Assembly: GCA_030038035.1 (NCBI GenBank)
Contig: JASHPP010000057.1
Span: forward strand, 1 to 11,807
Length of the DNA stretch: 11,807 bases
Direction of reading: 5' to 3'
DNA from: Trebonia sp.
GTDB lineage: Bacteria; Actinomycetota; Actinomycetes; Streptosporangiales; Streptosporangiaceae
Shown here: positions 6,996 through 11,807 of the stretch, piece after piece
How positions within the stretch are numbered: position 1 is the stretch's first letter
Layout: every line of letters starts with the position of its first letter
Program-made: the position numbers and the translations under genes
Notes under the pieces: model-generated
What the model was told of the DNA's origin: nothing
What the model saw: the letters and a program-made list of their open reading frames with translations, nothing else
Databases searched by the model: none

Positions 6996-7055
6996 GTGCT
7001 GGGCAGCTGGCACACCGCGAGATCCAGGATCTCGGTAACCATACTTACCGCATGA
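6996..7055 (+). CDS. Possible 19-residue leader peptide
   Basis: A GTG at 6996 follows AGGAGG (6985-6990) by five bases, among the best ribosome binding sites in the window. It opens a 19-codon frame ending in TGA at 7053-7055. The stop overlaps the ATG at 7052 as ATGA, the classic arrangement for coupled reinitiation. The peptide (M-L-G-S-W-H-T-A-R-S-R...) has no recognised family. The palindrome at 7018-7034 and the dyad at 7033-7050 both lie inside it, so ribosome progress would disrupt them. It may be a leader controlling the next ORF or the start of a frameshifted gene. Small size keeps confidence low. Confidence 0.35.
   Translation: MLGSWHTARSRISVTILTA
7018..7034. repeat. Perfect 17-bp palindrome CGAGATCC-A-GGATCTCG
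   Basis: Eight-base arms flank a single central A. It fits a homodimeric repressor operator. In RNA it could form a seven-pair stem with a three-base loop. It abuts a second dyad at 7033-7050. Confidence 0.6.
7033..7050. repeat. Inverted repeat CGGTAA-ccatac-TTACCG
   Basis: Six-base arms have a six-base spacer and end one base before the CATGA that contains the start of the 82-codon ORF. It shares C-G (7033-7034) with the preceding palindrome, so the two stems would compete for those bases. It could occlude the downstream start in mRNA or act as an operator in DNA. Confidence 0.5.
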
Positions 7056-7300
7056 ATGCTCCGCTAAACGGCATCTTCGATGTAAAAATTTCCTTCAGCG
7101 GCCGCGGCAGCGTGATTGAGACGATGATCAGGAGGACCAGGATTACCCAGCCGAAGCTGCTTCTGCTAATACCGCTCGGGCCGAAGAAGGTGCACGTAAA
7201 TTGTCTGGTGAAAAATGTGATCGGCAATGCCCTGCCGCAATACCTTGCCGCAGAGGGCTACGAGGTAACTAGCGAGGCGCGCAGCCATCCGCTGAGATAA
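7052..7300 (+). CDS. Possible small protein of 82 residues, unknown
   Basis: The ORF begins with ATG inside an ATGA overlap with the 19-codon leader frame and has no ribosome binding site of its own, so translation would depend on coupling. The product is basic, with an internal hydrophobic run (P-K-L-L-L-L-I-P-L-G) and a more ordinary C-terminal segment (P-Q-Y-L-A-A-E-G-Y-E-V). No family is recognised. Third positions are far less GC-biased than in neighbouring genes, so it may be recently acquired, degenerate, or not a gene. The TAA stop at 7298-7300 lies within the first AGATAACCA repeat. Confidence 0.3.
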   Translation: MNAPLNGIFDVKISFSGRGSVIETMIRRTRITQPKLLLLIPLGPKKVHVNCLVKNVIGNALPQYLAAEGYEVTSEARSHPLR

Positions 7301-7313
7301 CCAAAGATAACCA
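7295..7313. repeat. Tandem direct repeat AGATAACCA x2, 10-bp period
   Basis: Copies at 7295-7303 and 7305-7313 are exactly ten bases apart, one turn of the helix. They lie about 75-90 bases upstream of the lipoprotein start, where an activator binding direct repeats on one DNA face could act. A third GATAACC occurs at 7428-7434 inside the coding region. Confidence 0.5.
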
Positions 7314-7318
7314 GTGGT

Positions 7319-7335
7319 CAGGCCCCAGCGGCCTG
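7319..7335. repeat. Inverted repeat CAGGCC-CCAGC-GGCCTG
   Basis: Six-base arms and a five-base loop lie just downstream of the AGATAACCA repeats. There is no T-run. It would form a small hairpin in the lipoprotein 5' leader, or could stay as DNA between repeats and promoter. Confidence 0.4.
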
Positions 7336-7386
7336 CCATTCGGGCGGCTGCGCATCTGGGGATGAATGCCCGGGAGGGAATATTTC

Positions 7387-8319
7387 ATGTGCCATCCGCT
7401 TTCAGCTCGCCGCTCCGTGCTGGCTGCGATAACCCGGTCGTCACCATCGCCTGGAAGTGAAGATAATGCCCGGGCTGGATGCGCCTGGCTGCCGCGCCGT
7501 TATGGAATCGTGCTCGTGACCGTACTTCTCGCAGCGCTCGCCGCCTGCGGTAGTTCCCCGACGTCAGTGTCGTCCGGGTCCGGCACTCCGGGGGCCACTA
7601 ATTCGTCCCCGTCCGGGCCAGCCGTACCTCCCTCGCAGCCACTGGTCCCTTCATCGGCAGGCACGGGACCCATCGCGGCAACATTCAGCTATCACGACAG
7701 CAACGGCGACTCGCTGACGCAAACGTACTCTTTCGGCACGCCGGTGCCCGAGAGCCAGCTCCCCGACATCGCCCAGCAGGCCGCCGGCTGCGAACTAGGG
7801 CTCGGCTCCGATACCAACGAAAGCGCCAATCTCGTAGTACCGGTTACGGTAACGACCACGCTGAATTCGGACGTGGACACCAACGCCAGCTTCGATTTTG
7901 TGGGCTCCTCGATCATTCCGGGAGGCAACGGCACCCAGCCGCTGCCGCTGGGCGAGACATTCGTCTACAACACCTCGCAGGGTTATATCTGCACCGGTGA
8001 AGGCGACGACAACGGCACTACGATCAGCTTGAGCCTGACACAGGGATCATCCGCCGAAGTCGATGCGTGGATAGTACTGAATGGCGCGATCTCCCCGGAC
8101 TATCCGGACGGTAATCCGGCGGCCATCGGGCTGACCGGCATCTCACCGCAGATCACTCCGGGCTTCAGCGAGGCTGGCAGCAGCACGCTGACGGCCAGCG
8201 GACCGGCAGTGTGCACGGGAGGCCAGCTCGACACCTCCGGCTCACTCAGCATTCTGCTGCACATTGGCGGCACGGTCTACAGCTCGGAGGACTGCGACAG
8301 TCAGGCGTCGTCCGGTTAG
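7387..8319 (+). CDS. Secreted lipoprotein of unknown function
   Basis: This 310-residue protein has a hydrophobic segment at about 39-53 ending in a lipobox L-A-A-C (51-54), so Cys54 should be lipidated and the mature protein anchored outside the membrane. A Ser/Gly/Pro/Thr-rich linker (about 55-100) precedes a beta-rich domain with Y-H-D-S-N-G-D-S and many Thr/Ser/Asn strands. The mature domain has four Cys (in A-G-C-E, Y-I-C-T, A-V-C-T and E-D-C-D), which could make two disulfides. I do not recognise the domain. The ATG at 7387 is preferred over 7366 because a GGGAGGGA purine tract lies about seven bases upstream. The signal peptide then has an unusually long N-region of about 38 residues, including R-R at 8-9 and 37-38. 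Codon use is less GC-rich than in neighbours. Confidence 0.8.
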   Translation: MCHPLSARRSVLAAITRSSPSPGSEDNARAGCAWLPRRYGIVLVTVLLAALAACGSSPTSVSSGSGTPGATNSSPSGPAVPPSQPLVPSSAGTGPIAATFSYHDSNGDSLTQTYSFGTPVPESQLPDIAQQAAGCELGLGSDTNESANLVVPVTVTTTLNSDVDTNASFDFVGSSIIPGGNGTQPLPLGETFVYNTSQGYICTGEGDDNGTTISLSLTQGSSAEVDAWIVLNGAISPDYPDGNPAAIGLTGISPQITPGFSEAGSSTLTASGPAVCTGGQLDTSGSLSILLHIGGTVYSSEDCDSQASSG

Positions 8320-8360
8320 CGGCGAGACGCCTAACGCGGCCCCCGCCCGGCGCGGTGGCA

Positions 8361-8933
8361 TCACCAGTGGCCGTAGCGGACCATCTCGTCCAGCTTCCGG
8401 CGCCGGGACCGCAGGTCGCGCGCCTTCGGCTCGGCGTCGTAGCCGACCGCGATCGCGCCGATCGGCTCCTGGTCACCGGGCACCCCGAACGCCGCGCGGA
8501 ACTGCGGCACCGCCGGCGGAACGATCCCGAAGTACACCGCGCCCAGCTTCTCGTCCGTCACGGTGAGCAGGATCAGCAGCGCCGCCATCGCCGTGTCGAT
8601 GTGCCAGAACGGCACTGGCCAGCGCGCCTCGTCCCGGTCCGTCCAGCCCTTGTCGGGGAGCGCGTAGCGGTCCAGGTAGACGCGCTTGCACGACATCGGG
8701 ACGATCACCAGCGGCGCCGTCTGGGCCGACGGGTCGACCGCCTCGCCGGCCACCGCCCAGAACTTCGGCAGGTCGTCGCCGGTCAGCACCAGGAACGACT
8801 GCCCCTGGGAGAATCCGGCCGACGGCCCGCGCACCGCGTTGCCGAGGATGCGGTCGACAGCCTGCTGGGGCACGGGCTCGCTGGTGAACGTGCGCACCAT
8901 ATGCCGCCGCTGGACGACTTCCTGGAACTCCAT
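8361..8933 (-). CDS. Nitroreductase family protein
   Basis: This 190-residue protein is a predicted flavin-dependent oxidoreductase of the nitroreductase fold, acting as a cytosolic dimer with FMN and NAD(P)H. The start has the phosphate-binding pattern R-R-H-M-V-R-T-F (9-16). The R-G-P-S-A-G-F-S-Q-G-Q block is at 35-45, the dimer-interface helix H-I-D-T-A-M-A-A-L-L-I at 111-121 and the G-A-V-Y-F-G strand at 131-136. The I-G-A-I-A-V-G-Y segment is at 158-165, followed by the basic C-terminal tail seen in the family. Length is typical. The substrate is not predictable. The ATG at 8933 is chosen because the family motif starts nine residues later; TAAGGT eight bases upstream suggests a leaderless transcript. 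It is divergent from the XdhC-like gene (62 bases between starts) and convergent with the lipoprotein (41 bases). Confidence 0.88.
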   Translation of the reverse strand: MEFQEVVQRRHMVRTFTSEPVPQQAVDRILGNAVRGPSAGFSQGQSFLVLTGDDLPKFWAVAGEAVDPSAQTAPLVIVPMSCKRVYLDRYALPDKGWTDRDEARWPVPFWHIDTAMAALLILLTVTDEKLGAVYFGIVPPAVPQFRAAFGVPGDQEPIGAIAVGYDAEPKARDLRSRRRKLDEMVRYGHW

Positions 8934-8941
8934 GAACTCTG

Positions 8942-8947
8942 ACCTTA
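8942..8947 (-). promoter_or_regulatory. Possible -10 element of a leaderless nitroreductase transcript
   Basis: On the minus strand this reads TAAGGT, a TAnnnT match with eight bases before the ATG. Transcription would then start at or next to the A of the start codon, a common actinobacterial arrangement. No clear -35 was found. Confidence 0.4.
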
Positions 8948-8995
8948 GCGCCAGCCCGCGTGGCCAAGACCGCAGGGATGTTGCAGACTGGCCGT

Positions 8996-9532
8996 ATGGC
9001 TGAACAGATCGACCCCTGCGCGGTGGCACACGGCGCGGCCCCGGCCGCCTCGACAACGGCGCCGGCGAAAGCCGAGCGCACGCTGGTCGCGGTGTTCGCC
9101 TCGCCGGTCTCCGGGTTCCTGCTTCGCTACGGGGCCGATGCCGGGTTCGGCGGCATGCTCGTCGAACCCGACCCGGACCGCGCGGCCGGGGCCAAGATGG
9201 CGGGCTTCACCGTGCTCGGCGACATGCCGGAAGATCTCGAGGGAGCCGACGTCGTGGTCACCGACCACCACCGCGAAGAGCTCGGCGCGGTGCTGCGCGA
9301 CGCCCTCGCCACCAAGGCCCGCTGGATCGGCGTGATGGGCAACCCGCGCCATCCCGCCCCGCACATCCCCGCGCTCGAGGCCCTCGGCGTCGCGCCTGGC
9401 GACATCGCCCGGGTACACCGCCCGATCGGCCTGAACATCGGTTCCCGCACCCCGCCGGAAATCGCGATCGCGACGCTCGCGGGGCTGATCGCCGACCGCA
9501 ACTCCCGCCCAGGCGGGTTTTTTTTGAAATAA
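8996..9532 (+). CDS. XdhC/CoxI-like protein, C-terminal Rossmann domain only
   Basis: This 178-residue protein matches the C-terminal NAD-binding-like domain of XdhC/CoxI proteins, which bind molybdenum cofactor and deliver it to xanthine dehydrogenase or CO dehydrogenase-type enzymes. Supporting motifs are A-D-V-V-V-T-D-H-H (84-92), W-I-G-V-M-G-N-P-R-H (110-119) and the signature P-I-G-L-N-I-G-S-R-T-P-P-E-I-A-I (143-158). The usual N-terminal XdhC_CoxI domain is absent; residues 1-25 are Ala-rich and unrelated. No molybdoenzyme gene lies in the window. The ATG at 8996 is chosen because later codons enter the domain; the ribosome binding site is weak, and in-frame ATG 8978 or GTG 8960 are alternatives. 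The last residues (R-P-G-G-F-F-L-K) are encoded by a terminator hairpin and T-run. Confidence 0.82.
   Translation: MAEQIDPCAVAHGAAPAASTTAPAKAERTLVAVFASPVSGFLLRYGADAGFGGMLVEPDPDRAAGAKMAGFTVLGDMPEDLEGADVVVTDHHREELGAVLRDALATKARWIGVMGNPRHPAPHIPALEALGVAPGDIARVHRPIGLNIGSRTPPEIAIATLAGLIADRNSRPGGFFLK
9504..9525 (+). terminator. Intrinsic terminator overlapping the XdhC-like 3' end
   Basis: CCCGC (9504-9508), loop CCAG, GCGGG (9513-9517), then eight T residues (9518-9525). The structure lies just inside the coding sequence, with the stop codon seven bases beyond. A T8 run is exceptional in this GC-rich DNA. It should separate the XdhC-like gene from the kinase genes starting at 9613. Confidence 0.8.
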
Positions 9533-9612
9533 TTATCCCGAACGGTCCCGGCTGACTCCCGGACCGCCCTGTCCCCCCTGCACGTGGCTGGCCTCACCTG
9601 GGAGGCAGTGGC

Positions 9613-10785
9613 ATGCGACTACCGCGACCGGCGCCCGGCCAGCCGGCGACGACGCTGCGGCCCACGCGTGCCGCGCTGGCACGGATAGCCGCGGTGCTGC
9701 GCTGCGCGGTCGCGGCCGCGGCCGGGATCGCGGCGGTCCTCGGCGCGGTGGCGCCGGTGTCCTGGGCATGGCTCGGGCCCGCGCTGGTGCTGCTGTTCGC
9801 CTGGACGCCGGTTTACGCGGCGGTCGCGTGGACCCGGGGCCTGCGGCCCTGGCTGATCGGCGCCGACTTGTGCGTCGCGGCGGCGCTGGCGCTGGCGGTC
9901 GGCCACCTGGTTCCCGCCGCGACGCTGGCGGGGACATCGAGCTGGGTCGCCGTCATCGGTTCGATGACGGTGGTGTGCGCGCAGCTGACCGGCACCCCGG
10001 TGCTGTCCGTTCCGGCCGGCCTGCTGGTGGTGGCGAGCCTGGTCGCCGGCCAGCGGATCGCGCACAGCCCCGACGGCGGCCTGATGGCACTGCTGACACA
10101 GACGGCCCAGGTACTGGTGGCGGCGGCGGTCACGGCCGCCGCGATGCGCACCGAGCGGACTGCGGTCGGCGCGTTCGAGCGGCTCCAGGACACCCGGGCC
10201 TTCGCGGCGCTGGAGGCGGCCAGGCGGGAGGACGAGCGCGCCCAGCTGCGCCTGGTGCACAACGGTCCGCTGACCACGCTGACGATGGCGCTGCACAGTG
10301 CCGGGCAGGCGCCGGGCGGCACGCTGCGGCGGCGTGCCGCCGCAGCGCTCGAGGCGCTGCCCGCGCTCGCGGCCGACCACGACGCCGCGGCGGCCGGGGA
10401 CACCGGCGTGCGGCTCGACGAGCGGCTCTCCCAGGTGGTCGTCTGGTATGAGCCGCCGCTGCGGATCGCGGCCGGCCTGCACCCCTGCCTGGTGCCCGCC
10501 GCCATCGCCGACGCGCTCACCGGCGCGGTGTCAGAAGCCCTGGAGAACGTGGTGCGCTACGCGGGGACGGACCGGGCGGTGCTCACGCTGGCCGAGGAAC
10601 ACGGCACGGTCCGGGTCGGGGTCAGCGACGCCGGCCGGGGTTTCGACCCGGCCCGGCAGTCCGGGTACGGCTTCGGCGTGCGCGAGGACCTGGCCGGCCG
10701 GATGGCCGCCGTCGGCGGCACGGCCGTGGTGCGGTCAAGCCCCGGCGCGGGGACGGCCGTCGACCTGGAGTGGCGCCGTGGCTAG
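9613..10785 (+). CDS. Membrane sensor histidine kinase
   Basis: This 390-residue protein has about six hydrophobic segments (roughly 29-46, 52-73, 82-103, 111-127, 131-148 and 158-178), then a helical linker and a C-terminal HATPase_c domain. The likely phosphoacceptor is His216 in R-L-V-H-N-G-P-L. The N-box is S-E-A-L-E-N (307-312) with Asn312. The G1 box is D339-x-G341-x-G343 and the G2 region is G-Y-G-F-G at 351-355. The organisation is that of actinobacterial HPK7/NarL-type kinases, whose regulators usually have LuxR-type HTH domains. No extracellular sensor domain is evident, so the signal may be sensed in the membrane. GGAGG lies seven bases before the ATG. The 3' end overlaps the next gene by eight bases (GTGGCTAG), so the two are coupled. 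Confidence 0.9.
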   Translation: MRLPRPAPGQPATTLRPTRAALARIAAVLRCAVAAAAGIAAVLGAVAPVSWAWLGPALVLLFAWTPVYAAVAWTRGLRPWLIGADLCVAAALALAVGHLVPAATLAGTSSWVAVIGSMTVVCAQLTGTPVLSVPAGLLVVASLVAGQRIAHSPDGGLMALLTQTAQVLVAAAVTAAAMRTERTAVGAFERLQDTRAFAALEAARREDERAQLRLVHNGPLTTLTMALHSAGQAPGGTLRRRAAAALEALPALAADHDAAAAGDTGVRLDERLSQVVVWYEPPLRIAAGLHPCLVPAAIADALTGAVSEALENVVRYAGTDRAVLTLAEEHGTVRVGVSDAGRGFDPARQSGYGFGVREDLAGRMAAVGGTAVVRSSPGAGTAVDLEWRRG

Positions 10786-11807
10786 CTCCTCGGCAGCGGA
10801 CGTCGAGGAGCACTACACCCGCGGCGGGCTCTGGATAGCGATCATCGTCATGGCCGGCTGGCATGTCGCCGCGACCGCGCCGGTCGTTATCGAGGCCTGG
10901 CTGGCCTACGGCCTCCTCCGGTCAGGTGCGCTGATCTGGCTGGCATTCGCGGCCGCCGGGACGGTCAGCGCGGTGACCCTGCTGCGCGGCATCGGGCCGC
11001 GCGTGGCGCTGCCGTGGGCGATCTGTATCGTCCTGCTGGCCGGAGAGCTGGCCGACACCCTGGTCGCGCCAGGCGGGTTTTTCGGCAATCACGACTTCGG
11101 CTTCACCTCGGCGGGCTTGTTCGGCCTGGTCGTGCTGTGGCGCCGGCCCTTCGCCGAGTACCTCGCGTTCCTTATCGCCGACGCGCTCGTCGCCCTCGCC
11201 GTGCTGATCCTGCTGGGGGAGGCCACGCGCGCGCATCTGGCCGGCCTGATCGTGGTCTGCGCCGGGGGCGGCGCGCTGCCGATCGCGATCTACGTCGGCG
11301 TCAGGGCGGTGGCCGCGACGGCGCGGCGCGCCGCCGAGGCCGAGGACGCCGCCGCCCGGTCCAGGAACGCGCGGCTGGCCGCCGAGGCCGTGCAGGCCGC
11401 CCGGCGGGCCCGGTACGAGACGATCCGGGCGACCGTGGTCCGGCTGCTCGACGGCCTGGCCGCGGGCTCGCTCGACCTCGCCGCCGACCAGACCCGGCAG
11501 GAGATCGCGGTCGCGGTGACCCGGCTGCGCCGGTTCCTCGTCGAGTCAGACGACGTGCCCGACCCGCTCTCGCACGAGCTGCGGGCCTGCGCCGACGCCG
11601 CCGAACGCCGCGGCGTGGCCGTGGACCTGATCGCCGCCGCCGGCACGATCCCGATGCTCCCGGTCGGCACCCGCCGCGCGCTCACCGAGCCGGTCATCGC
11701 GGTGCTCGCGGCCACGGCCTCCCGCGCCCGGATCACCGTGGTCGCCTCGGCGGCGGAGGTGGCGGTCGCGATCGTCGCGGACGCCCGGCTGGCGGCGCCG
11801 ATCGCTT
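10778..11807 (+). CDS. Second sensor-kinase-like membrane protein, degenerate, partial
   Basis: The frame opens with GTG at 10778, inside the end of the preceding kinase gene, and stays open to the window edge (343 residues visible). It has several membrane segments (about 18-34, 50-68, 78-95, 110-121, 127-147 and 154-176). A long Ala/Arg/Glu helix follows, probably a coiled coil (180-212), and then a DHp-like region. At the expected phosphoacceptor site the sequence is Y-E-T-I-R-A-T-V-V-R-L-L (213-224) with no His. The ATPase-like region reads R-A-L-T-E-P-V-I-A-V-L-A-A-T (300-313). It aligns with A-L-T-G-A-V-S-E-A-L-E-N of the upstream kinase but lacks the N-box Asn. The next strand reads V-A-D-A-R-L-A-A where D-x-G-x-G is expected. 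It therefore looks catalytically inactive. A likely role is partner or modulator of the upstream kinase (inference). Confidence 0.75.
   Translation, partial: MASSSAADVEEHYTRGGLWIAIIVMAGWHVAATAPVVIEAWLAYGLLRSGALIWLAFAAAGTVSAVTLLRGIGPRVALPWAICIVLLAGELADTLVAPGGFFGNHDFGFTSAGLFGLVVLWRRPFAEYLAFLIADALVALAVLILLGEATRAHLAGLIVVCAGGGALPIAIYVGVRAVAATARRAAEAEDAAARSRNARLAAEAVQAARRARYETIRATVVRLLDGLAAGSLDLAADQTRQEIAVAVTRLRRFLVESDDVPDPLSHELRACADAAERRGVAVDLIAAAGTIPMLPVGTRRALTEPVIAVLAATASRARITVVASAAEVAVAIVADARLAAPIA

Larger units (their letters stand above)
6609..7386. other. Long region between divergent genes with little clear coding content
   Basis: These 778 bases separate the minus-strand orphan/TPR operon from the plus-strand lipoprotein gene. 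The left part (to about 6990) shows no supported gene but carries an inverted repeat and scattered CCGGACG motifs. The right part (about 6990-7386) is visibly poorer in GC than the surroundings. It holds a short leader-like ORF, an 82-codon ORF, two adjoining inverted repeats and a tandem direct repeat, each listed separately. The composition change suggests acquired or non-coding regulatory DNA (inference). Confidence 0.6.

Noticed and set aside
6609..7013. N-terminal extension of the orphan protein by 135 codons
   Set aside because: The extension is Arg/Ser/Thr-rich with no protein-like pattern and covers the dyad and promoter-like sequences. The ATG at 6608 has a purine-rich ribosome binding tract.
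7045..7227. Minus-strand 60-codon frame with a hydrophobic run (W-V-I-L-V-L-L-I-I-V), resembling a small membrane peptide or toxin
   Set aside because: It needs a TTG start with poorly spaced ribosome binding bases, overlaps the plus-strand ORF along its length, and has no recognised family.
9619..10482. Long minus-strand open frame opposite the sensor kinase
   Set aside because: It is Arg/Gly/Gln-rich low-complexity translation opposite a kinase with intact motifs.
11069..11082. Second copy of CCAGGCGGGTTTTT, identical to part of the terminator at 9509-9522
   Set aside because: It is inside the degenerate kinase gene, lacks the CCCGC left arm, and has only five T residues, so no terminator forms. 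It encodes P-G-G-F-F by chance or minor repeat.

Overview
The window is very GC-rich with strong G/C bias at third codon positions. It uses GTG starts, short overlaps and tight gene packing. Together with the gene families present (two-gene sensor kinase sets, XdhC-type proteins, alpha/beta-hydrolase epoxide hydrolases, Ser/Thr-rich lipoproteins), this points to a filamentous or soil actinomycete (Actinomycetota). I cannot name the genus. No rRNA, tRNA, CRISPR array, transposase or phage gene was seen.

Layout, left to right. (1) 1-537 (+): 3' end of an AI-2E-type permease with a Pro/Ala-repeat tail. (2) 581-1723 (+): an epoxide hydrolase. (3) 1743-4221 (-): two overlapping genes, a dihydropteroate synthase whose sequence resembles the mobile sulfonamide-resistance Sul enzymes more than housekeeping FolP, followed by a D-aminoacylase-family amidohydrolase. 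The amidohydrolase converges on the epoxide hydrolase with only 19 bases between stops. (4) 4430-6608 (-): an 11-base-overlapping pair, an unrecognised 312-aa protein and a TPR-repeat protein. (5) 6609-7386: a 778-base region with visibly lower GC in its right half. It holds hairpins, a 17-bp palindrome, a tandem 10-bp direct repeat, and a possible leader peptide coupled by ATGA to an 82-codon ORF. (6) 7387-8319 (+): a secreted lipoprotein of unknown function. (7) 8361-8933 (-): a nitroreductase, divergent from 8996-9532 (+), a short XdhC-like protein whose 3' end contains an intrinsic terminator. (8) 9613 to the window end (+): two overlapping membrane sensor-kinase genes. The first is a conventional kinase; the second has lost the catalytic histidine and asparagine and runs off the window.

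How they may work together. The Sul-like DHPS and the amidohydrolase overlap by 29 bases and share a transcript, so a joint role is likely (inference). The orphan/TPR pair lies upstream on the same strand and could feed into that transcript, although a 208-base gap separates them. The kinase pair looks like one signalling unit in which a catalytically degenerate partner modulates the active kinase; its response regulator would be expected just beyond the right edge. The most promising points are the Sul-like DHPS, the orphan/TPR pair, the structured leader region at 6996-7313 and the kinase/pseudokinase pair.
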